Below, piece by piece: positions 14,761 to 22,533 of a DNA stretch of 24,748 nt (position 1 is the stretch's first letter; the number at the start of each line of letters is the position of its first letter). Position numbers and translations under genes: made by a program. The stretch lies in contig DATASA010000094.1 in the NCBI GenBank assembly GCA_036269435.1, forward strand, positions 1 through 24,748, given 5' to 3'. The notes below the pieces were generated by a model. That model was not told where the DNA came from and ran no database searches. It saw only the letters and a list, made by a program, of their open reading frames with translations. Source of the DNA: CADCTB01 sp036269435 (lineage in GTDB: Bacteria > Actinomycetota > Acidimicrobiia > Acidimicrobiales > AC-14).

Positions 14761-14851
14761 CGTCTCCTTTCATCGGCACGCGTGCGGGAGTCAGAAATCC
14801 GCACCAGGGCCCCGCAAGCGGGCGGGACCGGTCGTGCCCGGGTTCGGACGA
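14761..14851 (-). promoter_or_regulatory. Possible structured 5' leader of the lytic transglycosylase gene
   Basis: If transcription begins near 14851, the leader would be about 90 nt. It contains a 6-bp hairpin (GTGCGG 14804-14799 with CCGCAC 14787-14782, 11-nt loop) and a small CCCG-CTTG-CGGG hairpin (14822-14811), ending in AAAGGAG. Cell-wall hydrolase genes of actinobacteria often carry c-di-AMP riboswitches, but I could not match the conserved core of that RNA here. Confidence 0.25.
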
Positions 14852-14858
14852 CGTCCAC

Positions 14859-14888
14859 ACCCTAGGCACGCGCGCCCATGGGGGCCAA
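14859..14888 (-). promoter_or_regulatory. Candidate promoter for the lytic transglycosylase gene
   Basis: On the minus strand TTGGCC (14888-14883) and TAGGGT (14864-14859) are 18 bp apart; the -10 fits TANNNT and the -35 matches four of six consensus bases. It sits in the short divergent gap before the aldehyde dehydrogenase gene. Confidence 0.35.
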
Positions 14889-14938
14889 ACCGGCGAGCGG
14901 CGAGCGTCGGCCACGTCACTTCGGGGAAGGCACGGTCC

Positions 14939-16333
14939 GTGCCCGACCTCATCGTGACCGACCCGGCCAGCGGCGACACCGTCGCCAGCCTGCGCTGCTC
15001 CGACCCCGACGTCCTGGTGGGCACGGCGTGCGCCGCCCACCCGGGTTGGGAGCGGACGAGCCCGGGGGAGCGCGCCGCCCTCTTGAAGGCCGGCGCCCGC
15101 CGGCTGCGGGCCGCGATCGACGACGTCGCCCTGCTCCAGACCCGGGAGGGAGGCAAGCCGCTGGGCGACTCACGGGGCGGCGTCGAGGCCGGGATCGGCG
15201 CGATCGAGCAGTACGCCGAGCTGGGCCCGCTGCATCGGGGCCGGGCCCTCCAGGGGTCCTGGGGGGCCACCGACGCCATGATCCGGGTGAGCCGGGGCGT
15301 CGCCGCGCTGTGCCTGCCCTGGAACGATCCGGTCGCCATCGCCTGCGCCCAGGTCGCGGCCAACCTGGTCGTCGGCAACACGGTGGTCTGCAAGCCCAGC
15401 GAGAAGACGCCGTTGGCGACGGCCGAGGTCATCCGGCTCCTGAACGCCGAGCTGCCCGACGGTGTCCTGCAGCTGGCCGTGGGCGGCGGCGACCTCGGTG
15501 CCGCCCTCGCCGGCCATCAGCAGGTCGACGTGGTGGTGCACGTCGGTTCGGTGCGGACCGGCCGGTCGGTGGCGGCCGCCTGCGCGGCGCGAGGCGCCAA
15601 GGCGGTGCTGGAGCTGGGCGGCAAGGACCCGATGATCGTCGACGCCGGCGTGGACCCGGCCTGGGCCGCCGAGCAGGCCGCCGTGGGGTGCTTCGCCAAC
15701 GCCGGCCAGATCTGCACGTCGGTCGAGCGGATCTACGTCCACGCCGAGGTGGCCGACGCCTTCGTCGACGAGCTGGTGACGCGGGCCAAGGCGCTCCGCC
15801 TCGGTCCCGGCACCGATCCCGCGACCGACATGGGGCCGCTCATCGATGCCGGTCAACGGGCCGTGGTCGACGCCCACGTCCGGGCCGCAGTCGACGCCGG
15901 CGCCGAGCTCCGGTGTGGCGGCGCCCCCGTGGAGGGCGTCGGGTCGTTCTACCCGCCGACGGTGCTGACCGGCGTCCGTCCCGGCATGGCCGTGGTGGAC
16001 GATGAGACCTTCGGCCCGGTGGCCGCCGTACAGGTCGTCGCCTCCTTCGACGAGGCCGTCTCCCTGGCCGAGGGAACCCGCTACGGGCTGGCCGCCGTGG
16101 TCCTCACGCCCGACCTCGGCCACGTCCAGCGGGCCGTACGCGAGCTGTCGGTCGGGACGGTCAAGGTCAACGCCGTGTTCGGCGGTGCCCCCGGCGGCGC
16201 GGCATCCCCCCACGGCGCCTCGGGCGACGGGTTCGGCTACGGCCCCGAGCTGCTCGACGAGCTCACGCGGATCCGGGTCGTGCACATCGAGCCGGCGCGG
16301 TCACTGCACGCCGCACACCTGCGTCGTCCCTGA
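14939..16333 (+). CDS. NAD(P)-dependent aldehyde dehydrogenase
   Basis: A 464-residue ALDH-superfamily enzyme oxidising an aldehyde to a carboxylate. Key features: CLPWNDP (125-131, Asn128 of the oxyanion hole), CKPSEKTPL (151-159, cofactor-binding Lys), HVGSVRTGRSV where the family has FTGS, LELGGKDP with Glu225, the nucleophile Cys259 in NAGQICT, and DDETFGPV near the C-terminus. Length is slightly short of the usual 480-500 because the N-terminus starts at the DPASG segment. GTG 14939 has GGGGAAGG 8 nt upstream. Substrate is not evident; broad succinate-semialdehyde/betaine-type ALDHs are the nearest in style. The last 33 bp, encoding a divergent tail after about residue 453, overlap the convergent membrane protein gene. 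Confidence 0.93.
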   Translation: MPDLIVTDPASGDTVASLRCSDPDVLVGTACAAHPGWERTSPGERAALLKAGARRLRAAIDDVALLQTREGGKPLGDSRGGVEAGIGAIEQYAELGPLHRGRALQGSWGATDAMIRVSRGVAALCLPWNDPVAIACAQVAANLVVGNTVVCKPSEKTPLATAEVIRLLNAELPDGVLQLAVGGGDLGAALAGHQQVDVVVHVGSVRTGRSVAAACAARGAKAVLELGGKDPMIVDAGVDPAWAAEQAAVGCFANAGQICTSVERIYVHAEVADAFVDELVTRAKALRLGPGTDPATDMGPLIDAGQRAVVDAHVRAAVDAGAELRCGGAPVEGVGSFYPPTVLTGVRPGMAVVDDETFGPVAAVQVVASFDEAVSLAEGTRYGLAAVVLTPDLGHVQRAVRELSVGTVKVNAVFGGAPGGAASPHGASGDGFGYGPELLDELTRIRVVHIEPARSLHAAHLRRP

Positions 16334-18202
16334 AGGCGGGACCCGCAGGATCACCTGGTCCACGTTGGCGGTGACGCTCACGAGCAGGGGTACGCCGGCG
16401 GTGATCTTGTCGACCCGGGGGCCGCTGGTCAGCAGGACGGGGGAGAAGTCGCGGAGGAATCCGGTGAGGACCCCGCTGGCCTGGGTGGTCACCGCCACCG
16501 AGAACGGGCCGGGCACGGTCAGGTGGATCTCGGGCGTCGGCGACGTCGGGGTGAGGACGATGCACCCGGTGTCGTCGCGGGCCTCGTCGGCGCCGACCAC
16601 TCCGTCGTCGGCGGGTTGCACGAACGGCAGGGCGGGCGCGATGGTGCCGGCCGTGTACTGCAGGACCGAGACGACGGTCATGCGGTCGGTGTCGGACACA
16701 CCGGTGATCGGCGGCAGCTGGCCCTTCCGCTGCATCCGGCGGAGGTCGTTCACCACGATGTCCGGGTCGTACTGCGGCTCGGGATGATCGTTGAGGATGA
16801 GTGCCGGCGTCGACACCAACTGGGCGGCAGCCAGGAGCCGCTCCTTGAGCCGGTGCTCGAGGTCGTGCTGGCGCCGTGACTCGTCGTGGAGGATGCCCAG
16901 GTTGTGGATCAGGACGAGGAGGAGCAGGAAGCAGACGACGGCTTGGCGGCCCCCGAAGCCCTCGACCAGCTGCGACAGGGCCAGCGCCATGGCCGGCAGG
17001 GCCAGGGCCACGGCGATGTAGACGTAGCGCGACGCCTCCGACTGCTGTGCGCCGAGCGACGTCCGCCCCGCGGCGATCACCGAGTACATGACGATGGCCC
17101 CGAACGCGCACGCGAAGGCCGGCGCCGCCGGGCCTGACGCCAACTCTCCCCGCCGCAGCAACCACGCCGCCAGCCCGAGCACCAGCACGGGCCCGGAGCC
17201 GGGGAACCCGACGGCCTGCTCGACGGCCGAACGCAGGCCGGTCCAGATGTAGTCGGGGAAGACGAAGATGTCGTCGACCGAGTGGGGATGGGCGCCGAAG
17301 CTCTGGTGGCCGACCAGGACCAGCCACACGAGGTACACGATCCCGGGAAGGGCGACGGTCAGCGCTGCGTCCCGCAGGCCCCGGCGCATCAGCACGGTGA
17401 CCCCGGCGACCGTGACCATGGTGACGCTGATCCCGGAGAACATCAGGCCGACGACCGACAGCACCCAGCCGGCCCAGTCGCGGGCGCTCCAGCGACCGTC
17501 GTGGTTCACCAGCAGCACGACGGCCAGGCCGACGGCCACCGCGCCGATGAAGCCGATCTGGAAGGCCCACAGCAGGTTCTCGTAGCCGGCGCCCAGCACG
17601 GCGTAGACGGCGGCCAGCGCGGTGGCGACCGTCAGGTCGGCGCCGGCGGCCCGCATGATCCGCCACAGGAAATGGGTGACGGCGACGTGCAGGACCAGCA
17701 GGACGAGGACGTAGGGGACGTACGTCCGGACGCCGTAGAGGTTGAGCAGAGCCCGGTAGACGAGGATCGGCACTGTCGACCAGTGGTCGGTATGGGGCGC
17801 CCAGATGCTGTGGTCGCCGTGGAGCACGCCCCGGCGGTCGAGGAACTCCCACTCGTCGCCGAAGAACCACTGGCCCCGGTTGGCGTAGAACAGCGCCGAG
17901 AACCCGGCGACGAGCGACAAGAGGTGGGCGGCCAGGGCGACACCCCGGGCGCGGCGGCCCGGGCGACCCGGCGGCGCGGCGACGCCCGGGTCGCCACCTG
18001 CCTCGACGTCGGCGCCGGTGCCGCTGGCGGCGCCGGTGCCGGCTTCGGCTTCGGCGGAGGCGGCCCGGTCGTGCGGCCGGTCCCCGGGCGCGGGCACGAG
18101 CGGAGGAGGCGCCTCCGGTTCGGCGACCGACCCGGAGGGTTGCTCCGCCGCCCTGCGCCTGACGCGGCCCATGCTCACGGGCGGGACCATACCGCCGACC
18201 AC
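16301..18202 (-). CDS. Polytopic membrane protein, GT-C glycosyltransferase-like
   Basis: The 633-residue protein begins with a long Ala/Pro/Glu-rich cytosolic stretch (about 1-85), then about ten to eleven hydrophobic segments (first at 87-106) up to about residue 440, and ends in a soluble domain of roughly 190 residues that is probably extracytoplasmic. Between TM1 and TM2 lies FFGDEWEFLDRRG (about 113-125) followed by HTDHWS; an acidic motif in the first external loop is the position of the catalytic residue in GT-C enzymes using polyprenyl-phosphate sugars. No closer family is recognised. GTG 18202 is the longest start; ATG 18190 and ATG 18172 are equally possible, as no Shine-Dalgarno decides. 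It follows a strong hairpin downstream of the repeat protein gene. It may modify surface polymers using lipid-linked sugars; that is inference. Confidence 0.82.
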   Translation of the reverse strand: MVGGMVPPVSMGRVRRRAAEQPSGSVAEPEAPPPLVPAPGDRPHDRAASAEAEAGTGAASGTGADVEAGGDPGVAAPPGRPGRRARGVALAAHLLSLVAGFSALFYANRGQWFFGDEWEFLDRRGVLHGDHSIWAPHTDHWSTVPILVYRALLNLYGVRTYVPYVLVLLVLHVAVTHFLWRIMRAAGADLTVATALAAVYAVLGAGYENLLWAFQIGFIGAVAVGLAVVLLVNHDGRWSARDWAGWVLSVVGLMFSGISVTMVTVAGVTVLMRRGLRDAALTVALPGIVYLVWLVLVGHQSFGAHPHSVDDIFVFPDYIWTGLRSAVEQAVGFPGSGPVLVLGLAAWLLRRGELASGPAAPAFACAFGAIVMYSVIAAGRTSLGAQQSEASRYVYIAVALALPAMALALSQLVEGFGGRQAVVCFLLLLVLIHNLGILHDESRRQHDLEHRLKERLLAAAQLVSTPALILNDHPEPQYDPDIVVNDLRRMQRKGQLPPITGVSDTDRMTVVSVLQYTAGTIAPALPFVQPADDGVVGADEARDDTGCIVLTPTSPTPEIHLTVPGPFSVAVTTQASGVLTGFLRDFSPVLLTSGPRVDKITAGVPLLVSVTANVDQVILRVPPSGTTQVCGVQ

Positions 18203-18231
18203 TCGGTCGACTGGAGTTTCACAACACGGGT

Positions 18232-18288
18232 CCGACCGGGTCGCGGACCGGTCGCCGGTGACGGCTGCCGGTCCGCGACTGCGGTCGG
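18232..18288 (-). terminator. Long hairpin terminator after the repeat-protein gene
   Basis: A 12-bp perfect stem (18240-18251 with 18268-18279, 16-nt loop) is extended by a further 7 bp (CCGACCG 18232-18238 with CGGTCGG 18282-18288) after a 1x2 internal loop. It begins 4 nt past the TAG of the repeat protein and ends 29 nt before the next gene. No T-run follows. It is the strongest inverted repeat I found in the window. Confidence 0.65.
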
Positions 18289-18292
18289 GGTG

Positions 18293-19870
18293 CTACGAGG
18301 CTGGCGTGAAGTACCCCTGCACGTCGGCGATCACGACCGTCGACCCGAGGTTGTTGTAGAGCGTCACCTTGCCTCCGGTGCCGATCTTGGCGATGACCAT
18401 GTTGGCGACCGTCTGGCCGGCGACGAAGTTGAGGTTCGACGCCAGTGGTCGGGTCGTGCCAGTGGGGTACACGGTCAGGTAGCTGTCCGGGCCGGGCGAG
18501 TCGGCCGCGGTCACGTTCAGGGCCACTGCGGTGGCGTTGGCGGGCACGTTGGCCAGACCGGTGACCTGGACGTCGAGGGTGCTGGCGATGCCGAGCTGGC
18601 CCACGGCGCCGCCGGGCACGCCGGTGCCGTCCCGACTGTCGAGGATGCGGACCGGGCTCTCGGGGATGTAGTTGCTGCCAGGAGGCGCCGTGGCCGTGAC
18701 CGGAGCGGCGAAGTAGCCCTGGGTGTCGGCGACCACGTCGACGGTCCCGACGTTGTTGTAGATCGATATCTTGCCGGAGTCACCGACCCGGGCCAGGACC
18801 AGGTTCGGGACGGTTTGCCCGGCGATGAAGTTCAGGTTCGAGGCCAGGGGCCGGGACGTGCCCGACGGCCACACCGTGAGGAAGCTCTCGGCGCCGCTCA
18901 CGTTCGTGGCGGTCACGTTCAGGGCGACCGCCGTCACCCCGGAGGCGGGCACGCCACCGACACCGGTGACCGTGAGCTCGATGGTCTGCCCGGGGCCGAC
19001 CTGGGCCTGGGTGGAACCGGTGCCCACGCGGGTGTCAAGGACGCGGGCGGGAGCCAGCGGCACATAGGTGGAGCCGACCACGGATGGGTCGTTGAAATAG
19101 CCCTGGACGTCGGCGGCGACGTTGACGCTGCCCAGGTTGTTGAACAGCGACACCTTGCCGTCGGTGCCGACCTGGGCGATGACCAGGTTCGGCACGGACA
19201 CGCCGAGGGTGAAGTTCAGGTTCGACGCCAGTGGGCGGGCCTGCCCCGTCGGCCACACGGTCAGGAAGCTGGCCGGACCGGTCGCGTTGGTGGCGACCAC
19301 GTTGAGGGCGACGGCGGTCACGCCGGTGGCGGGCACCCCGCCCACGCCGGTGACCTTGACGTCCACCTGGCCGCCGGCGCCGAGCGGGTTGATGACGCCA
19401 CTGGTGCCCGTGCCGTCACGGGTGTCGAGCACCCGGGCCGGGCTGAGCGGGAAGTACGTCGAGCCGGGGATGATCGGCACGGTGACGGTGAAGGGGCTCC
19501 CCGGGCCGCCCGTGCTCGTGTTCACGCAGGCCGCGAACGTCGTGTACTGGGCGGGGGTCAAGCCGGTCGTGTCGACCGTCCCCGTGAAGTTGCCGCTGGC
19601 GTCGGAGACGAACTGGACCGGCGTCCCGACAGGCGCGCTGCCTCCGGGGACAGTGAGGAACACCAAGCCGTCGAACGTCTTGGTCGCGTCGTGGGGGCAG
19701 CCGCTGCCGGTGAAGACGACCTTGGTCCCCGGCGGGCCGGAGGTCGGCGCGAAGCCGAACGTCACGGTGGGCGGAGTCGTGTCCGCAAGCGACGGGCCGG
19801 CTGTGCCGACCACCAACTGCAAGAGCATGGCCGCTGCAGCCAATGCGATTCCGACGTTGCGTTTGCTCAT
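18293..19870 (-). CDS. Secreted surface protein with N-terminal Ig-like domain and three tandem modules
   Basis: The 525-residue protein has a signal peptide (1-30, MSKRNVGIAL followed by a hydrophobic core and an ADT cleavage region). An Ig/IPT-like domain (about 33-135) contains GPPGTKVVFTGSGC. Three modules of about 122 residues follow at 137-259, 267-387 and 399-521. Each opens with Y-x-P-x-S/A-P-x-R-x-LD-T/S-R-x-GTG, has a V/L-P-A-x-x-TAVALNV strand and TRPLASNLNF-like segment, and closes with NN-x-G-(6)-AD-x-QGYF. Modules of this type recur in exported proteins of Acidimicrobiia and other actinobacteria, from memory; their function is unknown. There is no sortase motif or C-terminal anchor. 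ATG 19870 is chosen for its AAAGGGAG Shine-Dalgarno and for the signal peptide; a GTG-led extension to 19948 would add 26 residues before it and is unlikely. Confidence 0.9.
   Translation of the reverse strand: MSKRNVGIALAAAAMLLQLVVGTAGPSLADTTPPTVTFGFAPTSGPPGTKVVFTGSGCPHDATKTFDGLVFLTVPGGSAPVGTPVQFVSDASGNFTGTVDTTGLTPAQYTTFAACVNTSTGGPGSPFTVTVPIIPGSTYFPLSPARVLDTRDGTGTSGVINPLGAGGQVDVKVTGVGGVPATGVTAVALNVVATNATGPASFLTVWPTGQARPLASNLNFTLGVSVPNLVIAQVGTDGKVSLFNNLGSVNVAADVQGYFNDPSVVGSTYVPLAPARVLDTRVGTGSTQAQVGPGQTIELTVTGVGGVPASGVTAVALNVTATNVSGAESFLTVWPSGTSRPLASNLNFIAGQTVPNLVLARVGDSGKISIYNNVGTVDVVADTQGYFAAPVTATAPPGSNYIPESPVRILDSRDGTGVPGGAVGQLGIASTLDVQVTGLANVPANATAVALNVTAADSPGPDSYLTVYPTGTTRPLASNLNFVAGQTVANMVIAKIGTGGKVTLYNNLGSTVVIADVQGYFTPAS
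18308..19462 (-). repeat. Three tandem coding repeats of about 366 bp
   Basis: Modules lie at 19462-19094, 19072-18710 and 18676-18308. The first two are clearly more alike than either is to the third, which has IPESPVRILDSR and NMVIAKIG variants. Spacers are 7 and 11 residues. Confidence 0.85.
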
Positions 19871-19960
19871 CCGTCTCCCTTTGCTCGAGCCTGGCCCCGC
19901 GACCGATCTCTGACCGCACAAGGGGACCCAGGCGTTGCCGGCCGCCAACGGGGCGCCGAC

Positions 19961-19966
19961 ACCATA
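19961..19966 (-). promoter_or_regulatory. Candidate -10 box for the repeat-protein gene
   Basis: TATGGT on the minus strand fits TANNNT and would give an 80-90 nt leader before ATG 19870, located just beyond the end of the YfhO-like gene. There is no clear -35 box, and read-through from upstream is equally possible. Confidence 0.3.
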
Positions 19967-19972
19967 CCCGCC

Positions 19973-22468
19973 CTACTCGTGTGAACGGTGACGCGGGGTG
20001 TTCGGTTGACGCCCCCGGCGACTTTTTCCGGACCACGGCACGAGCAGGCAGGCGAGCCCCCCCGCGCCGACGACGGCGAGCAGGCGCCCGTGCATCTCAC
20101 CGGGGTTGCGGTAGGTGAACCGGACCTGATGATGCCCGGCGGGGACGACGACACCGCGGAAGATCCCGTCCGCCCGCAGCACGGTGGCCGGCCTGCCGTC
20201 CACGGTGGCCGTCCATCCGGCGTCCCAGCGCGAGCCCACCCGGAGGAACCCGCCGGCGGGCGCGTCGACGTCCCACAGCTCGCGATCGGCGGGTGCGGGC
20301 AGACTGGCGACGGTGCCGCCGCTACCCGCGACAGGGGTCCGCAGCCCGACGACGGCCGCGGTCTTGGTCGGATCCCATTCTGCCGCGGCCACGCCGTCCC
20401 ACATCTGCGCCTCCGTGGCGGGAGTGGCGGTGGCGACGACGATGGCCGGCCCCGGCGAGGTCCGGGCGTACACCCACGGCTCGGTGTCCAACGGGACCAG
20501 GAGCGGGTACGCGGCCGGGATGGGGACGTCGCGCTCGGCCACGACCGTGCGGACGTCGAGCACGTCGAGAAGGGGCGACTCGAGCCGGTCGGCGGTCCGC
20601 AGGGGCGGAGCGATGTTGGCGATCCGGGCGTAGAGCCCGTAGTGGTCGATCAGGCGCAGGAAGCGGTCGTAGTCAGCGGGGAAGAGGACGGACAGGCCCT
20701 GGACGTCGTCGACCCCGTATTCGGTCGCCAGGTCGGGGGCGAACGGGCCGAACGGCGTCCGGGCGCCCACCCGGACGATCCGACCGCCACGCTGGGCGGC
20801 GATGTCGGCGACCGCGACCTCCGGGTAGGCGCCGCGCTGGGGCACCCGCGGGTACCAGCGGGGCGTGTTGAACCCGACCTCGACGAGGGCGGCCAGGGCG
20901 ACGACCACCAGCGTCAGCCGCGGCCTTGATCGCGCCATCCAGGCGCCACCAGCGACCACGGCCAGCAGGCCCAGCGCCAGTCCCGCCCGGTGGCCGAAGT
21001 AGGCGGTGGGCGCGCCAGGCTCGGACCGGGCGTGCACGAACCAGACGGCGACGGCCGCCGCTCCTATCGCCGCGGTGGCTAGGACCGCGAGCCTGGCCCG
21101 GCCGGCCGCCGTTGCCGTGGCTGTCGTCGCCTCCTCGCCTGGCGCACCCGCCCCGAGTCCGAGCAGGTCCTGGAGCCCGAGGGCGGCGAGGGGGAGGGCG
21201 AACGCCGGGAGGAGGAACAGCCACCGAGGACTGGACCGGAACCGGTTGTACCCCGGCAGCACTGCGTAGAGCACGCGGTGGGGCAGCCCGGTGAAGGCCA
21301 GCACCAACACCGCGCCCGCCGCGGCGACCAGCAGCCAGCGACCCCGGGAGCGCCGGCCCATCCCCGCGGCACCCGCTGCGGCCAGCAGCAGGCCGGTGAC
21401 GCCCACGAAGGGCGAGTCCATGCGGAGCTCGTCGCTGGAATCCCGCAGGATGCCGTCGGCCGCGTTTCCCGTGGCGTCCGGCACGAGGGCCCGGATGGCG
21501 TCCTTCTTCGGCACGTGCTCCGTCTGGGGCTGCGTCTCCTTCTGCCGGGCGACGCCGCCGGCGGTCGTCAGCGTGGGCAGGAGGACGGGGGCGGCGACCA
21601 GCGACCCCAGAACGAGGGCTCCGGCGAACGCCAGGCCGGGGCGCAGCAGCGGCGCCCCGCCCCGCAGGCGCCGGACGACAAGCACGGTGGCCGACCAGGC
21701 CAGCAGGGCCAGCCCGCCGTAGTACAGGTACTGCGGGCTGCCACCGAGCAGCCAGAGCCCGACCACCGCGGCCAGAGCCACCATTCGGCGGCGGTAGGGC
21801 CCGCCATCGGCGGTGAGCAGCCACGTCGTCGCGGCCAGGACCCATGGCACCCACACCATCCCGGCCAGGTGGACCAGGTGGGTCGACCAGTGGACCCAGA
21901 AGGCGGCGGTGAACGCCAGCAGGCCGGCCACCCACGCCGGCCCGGCCCGGGCGCCCAGCACCCGTGAAAGCAGGTAGATGCCCAGCGCGCCGATGACGAG
22001 GTGCAGGAGCACGAACAGGTCGTACGCGTCGAAGGGGGACAGGACCGCAGCCAGCCACGTCGGCGGGTAGTAGGCGCTGATGTTGCCGTTCGGCGTCACC
22101 GGCAGACCGCCGAGCAGGGTCGGGTTCCATTGGCGGATCTCGCCGTGGCGCAGCCCCTCCGCCAGGAACGTGAACCATGGGAAGAACTGGAACGTCGCGT
22201 CCGAGAGCTGCAGGTTGTGCGGCTCGTGGGCGCCCGGCAAGGTCGAGTACGGGGTGGCGATGATCAGGTCGTCGGCCGGCACCAGTGTCCGGCCAGGTCG
22301 GATGGACGGCCACAGGGCGACCGTCGCCACCACCAGGTAGCTCAGCGCCACCCAGATCACCCACCGTCGCGGTCGACCGTCCCGACCGTCCTGCCTGGCG
22401 GCTCTCCGCCGACCGTCCTGCCTGGCGGCTCTCCGCCGACCCAGGGCCGACCATGGGCCCGGGCGCAC
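19973..22468 (-). CDS. YfhO-family polytopic membrane protein
   Basis: The 831-residue protein has a basic N-terminus containing a duplicated RRRAARQDG, TM1 at about 36-53, then an external loop with PADDLIIATPYS and the QFFPWFTFLAEGLRHGEIRQWNP segment typical of YfhO proteins. About ten further hydrophobic segments follow (one contains GGSPQYLYYGGLALL), then a large external region (about 550-790) ending in an Ig-like RVGSRWDAGWTATVDGRPA fold and a final TM before a basic tail. In Gram-positive bacteria YfhO glycosylates lipoteichoic acid using a polyprenyl-phosphate sugar; the GT-C-like architecture suggests a similar role here on another envelope polymer. GTG 22468 is supported by a TANNNT box exactly 7 nt upstream. 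The downstream surface-protein gene is on the same strand. Confidence 0.88.
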   Translation of the reverse strand: MRPGPWSALGRRRAARQDGRRRAARQDGRDGRPRRWVIWVALSYLVVATVALWPSIRPGRTLVPADDLIIATPYSTLPGAHEPHNLQLSDATFQFFPWFTFLAEGLRHGEIRQWNPTLLGGLPVTPNGNISAYYPPTWLAAVLSPFDAYDLFVLLHLVIGALGIYLLSRVLGARAGPAWVAGLLAFTAAFWVHWSTHLVHLAGMVWVPWVLAATTWLLTADGGPYRRRMVALAAVVGLWLLGGSPQYLYYGGLALLAWSATVLVVRRLRGGAPLLRPGLAFAGALVLGSLVAAPVLLPTLTTAGGVARQKETQPQTEHVPKKDAIRALVPDATGNAADGILRDSSDELRMDSPFVGVTGLLLAAAGAAGMGRRSRGRWLLVAAAGAVLVLAFTGLPHRVLYAVLPGYNRFRSSPRWLFLLPAFALPLAALGLQDLLGLGAGAPGEEATTATATAAGRARLAVLATAAIGAAAVAVWFVHARSEPGAPTAYFGHRAGLALGLLAVVAGGAWMARSRPRLTLVVVALAALVEVGFNTPRWYPRVPQRGAYPEVAVADIAAQRGGRIVRVGARTPFGPFAPDLATEYGVDDVQGLSVLFPADYDRFLRLIDHYGLYARIANIAPPLRTADRLESPLLDVLDVRTVVAERDVPIPAAYPLLVPLDTEPWVYARTSPGPAIVVATATPATEAQMWDGVAAAEWDPTKTAAVVGLRTPVAGSGGTVASLPAPADRELWDVDAPAGGFLRVGSRWDAGWTATVDGRPATVLRADGIFRGVVVPAGHHQVRFTYRNPGEMHGRLLAVVGAGGLACLLVPWSGKSRRGRQPNTPRHRSHE
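22384..22437. repeat. Exact 27-bp tandem duplication at the 5' end of the YfhO-like gene
   Basis: Two identical adjacent 27-bp units (22384-22410 and 22411-22437) encode two copies of the nine residues RRRAARQDG near the start of the membrane protein. A third unit starts (GACC) but diverges. The unit length is a multiple of three, so copy changes keep the frame. Confidence 0.9.
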
Positions 22469-22475
22469 GGGCCGC

Positions 22476-22481
22476 AGGCTA
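22476..22481 (-). promoter_or_regulatory. -10 box of a probable leaderless promoter for the YfhO-like gene
   Basis: On the minus strand TAGCCT (22481-22476) is followed by exactly 7 nt and then GTG 22468. This matches the spacing seen at 7785-7798. A GGGAGG lies further upstream (about 17 nt from the GTG), too far to act as a ribosome site. Confidence 0.5.
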
Positions 22482-22533
22482 TCGGCCTCCCAACGGGCGC
22501 CGGCCGCGCCGCACCGGCAAGAATCCGCCCGAC

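Noticed and set aside
14770..14777. GCCGATGA on the minus strand before the lytic transglycosylase as a second sigma-28 promoter
   Set aside because: There is no TCAA/TAAA-like box 15-16 nt upstream (TTCT instead), and transcription would start within the ribosome-binding site.
14761..14851. c-di-AMP (ydaO/yuaA) riboswitch before the cell-wall hydrolase gene
   Set aside because: The genomic context fits, but the conserved core sequences of the riboswitch could not be matched by eye. A covariance-model search would decide.
14612..15040. Minus-strand frame of 142 codons whose stop overlaps ATG 14615
   Set aside because: Third-position composition is poor, and it is antisense to the aldehyde dehydrogenase start and out of frame with the SLT coding signal.
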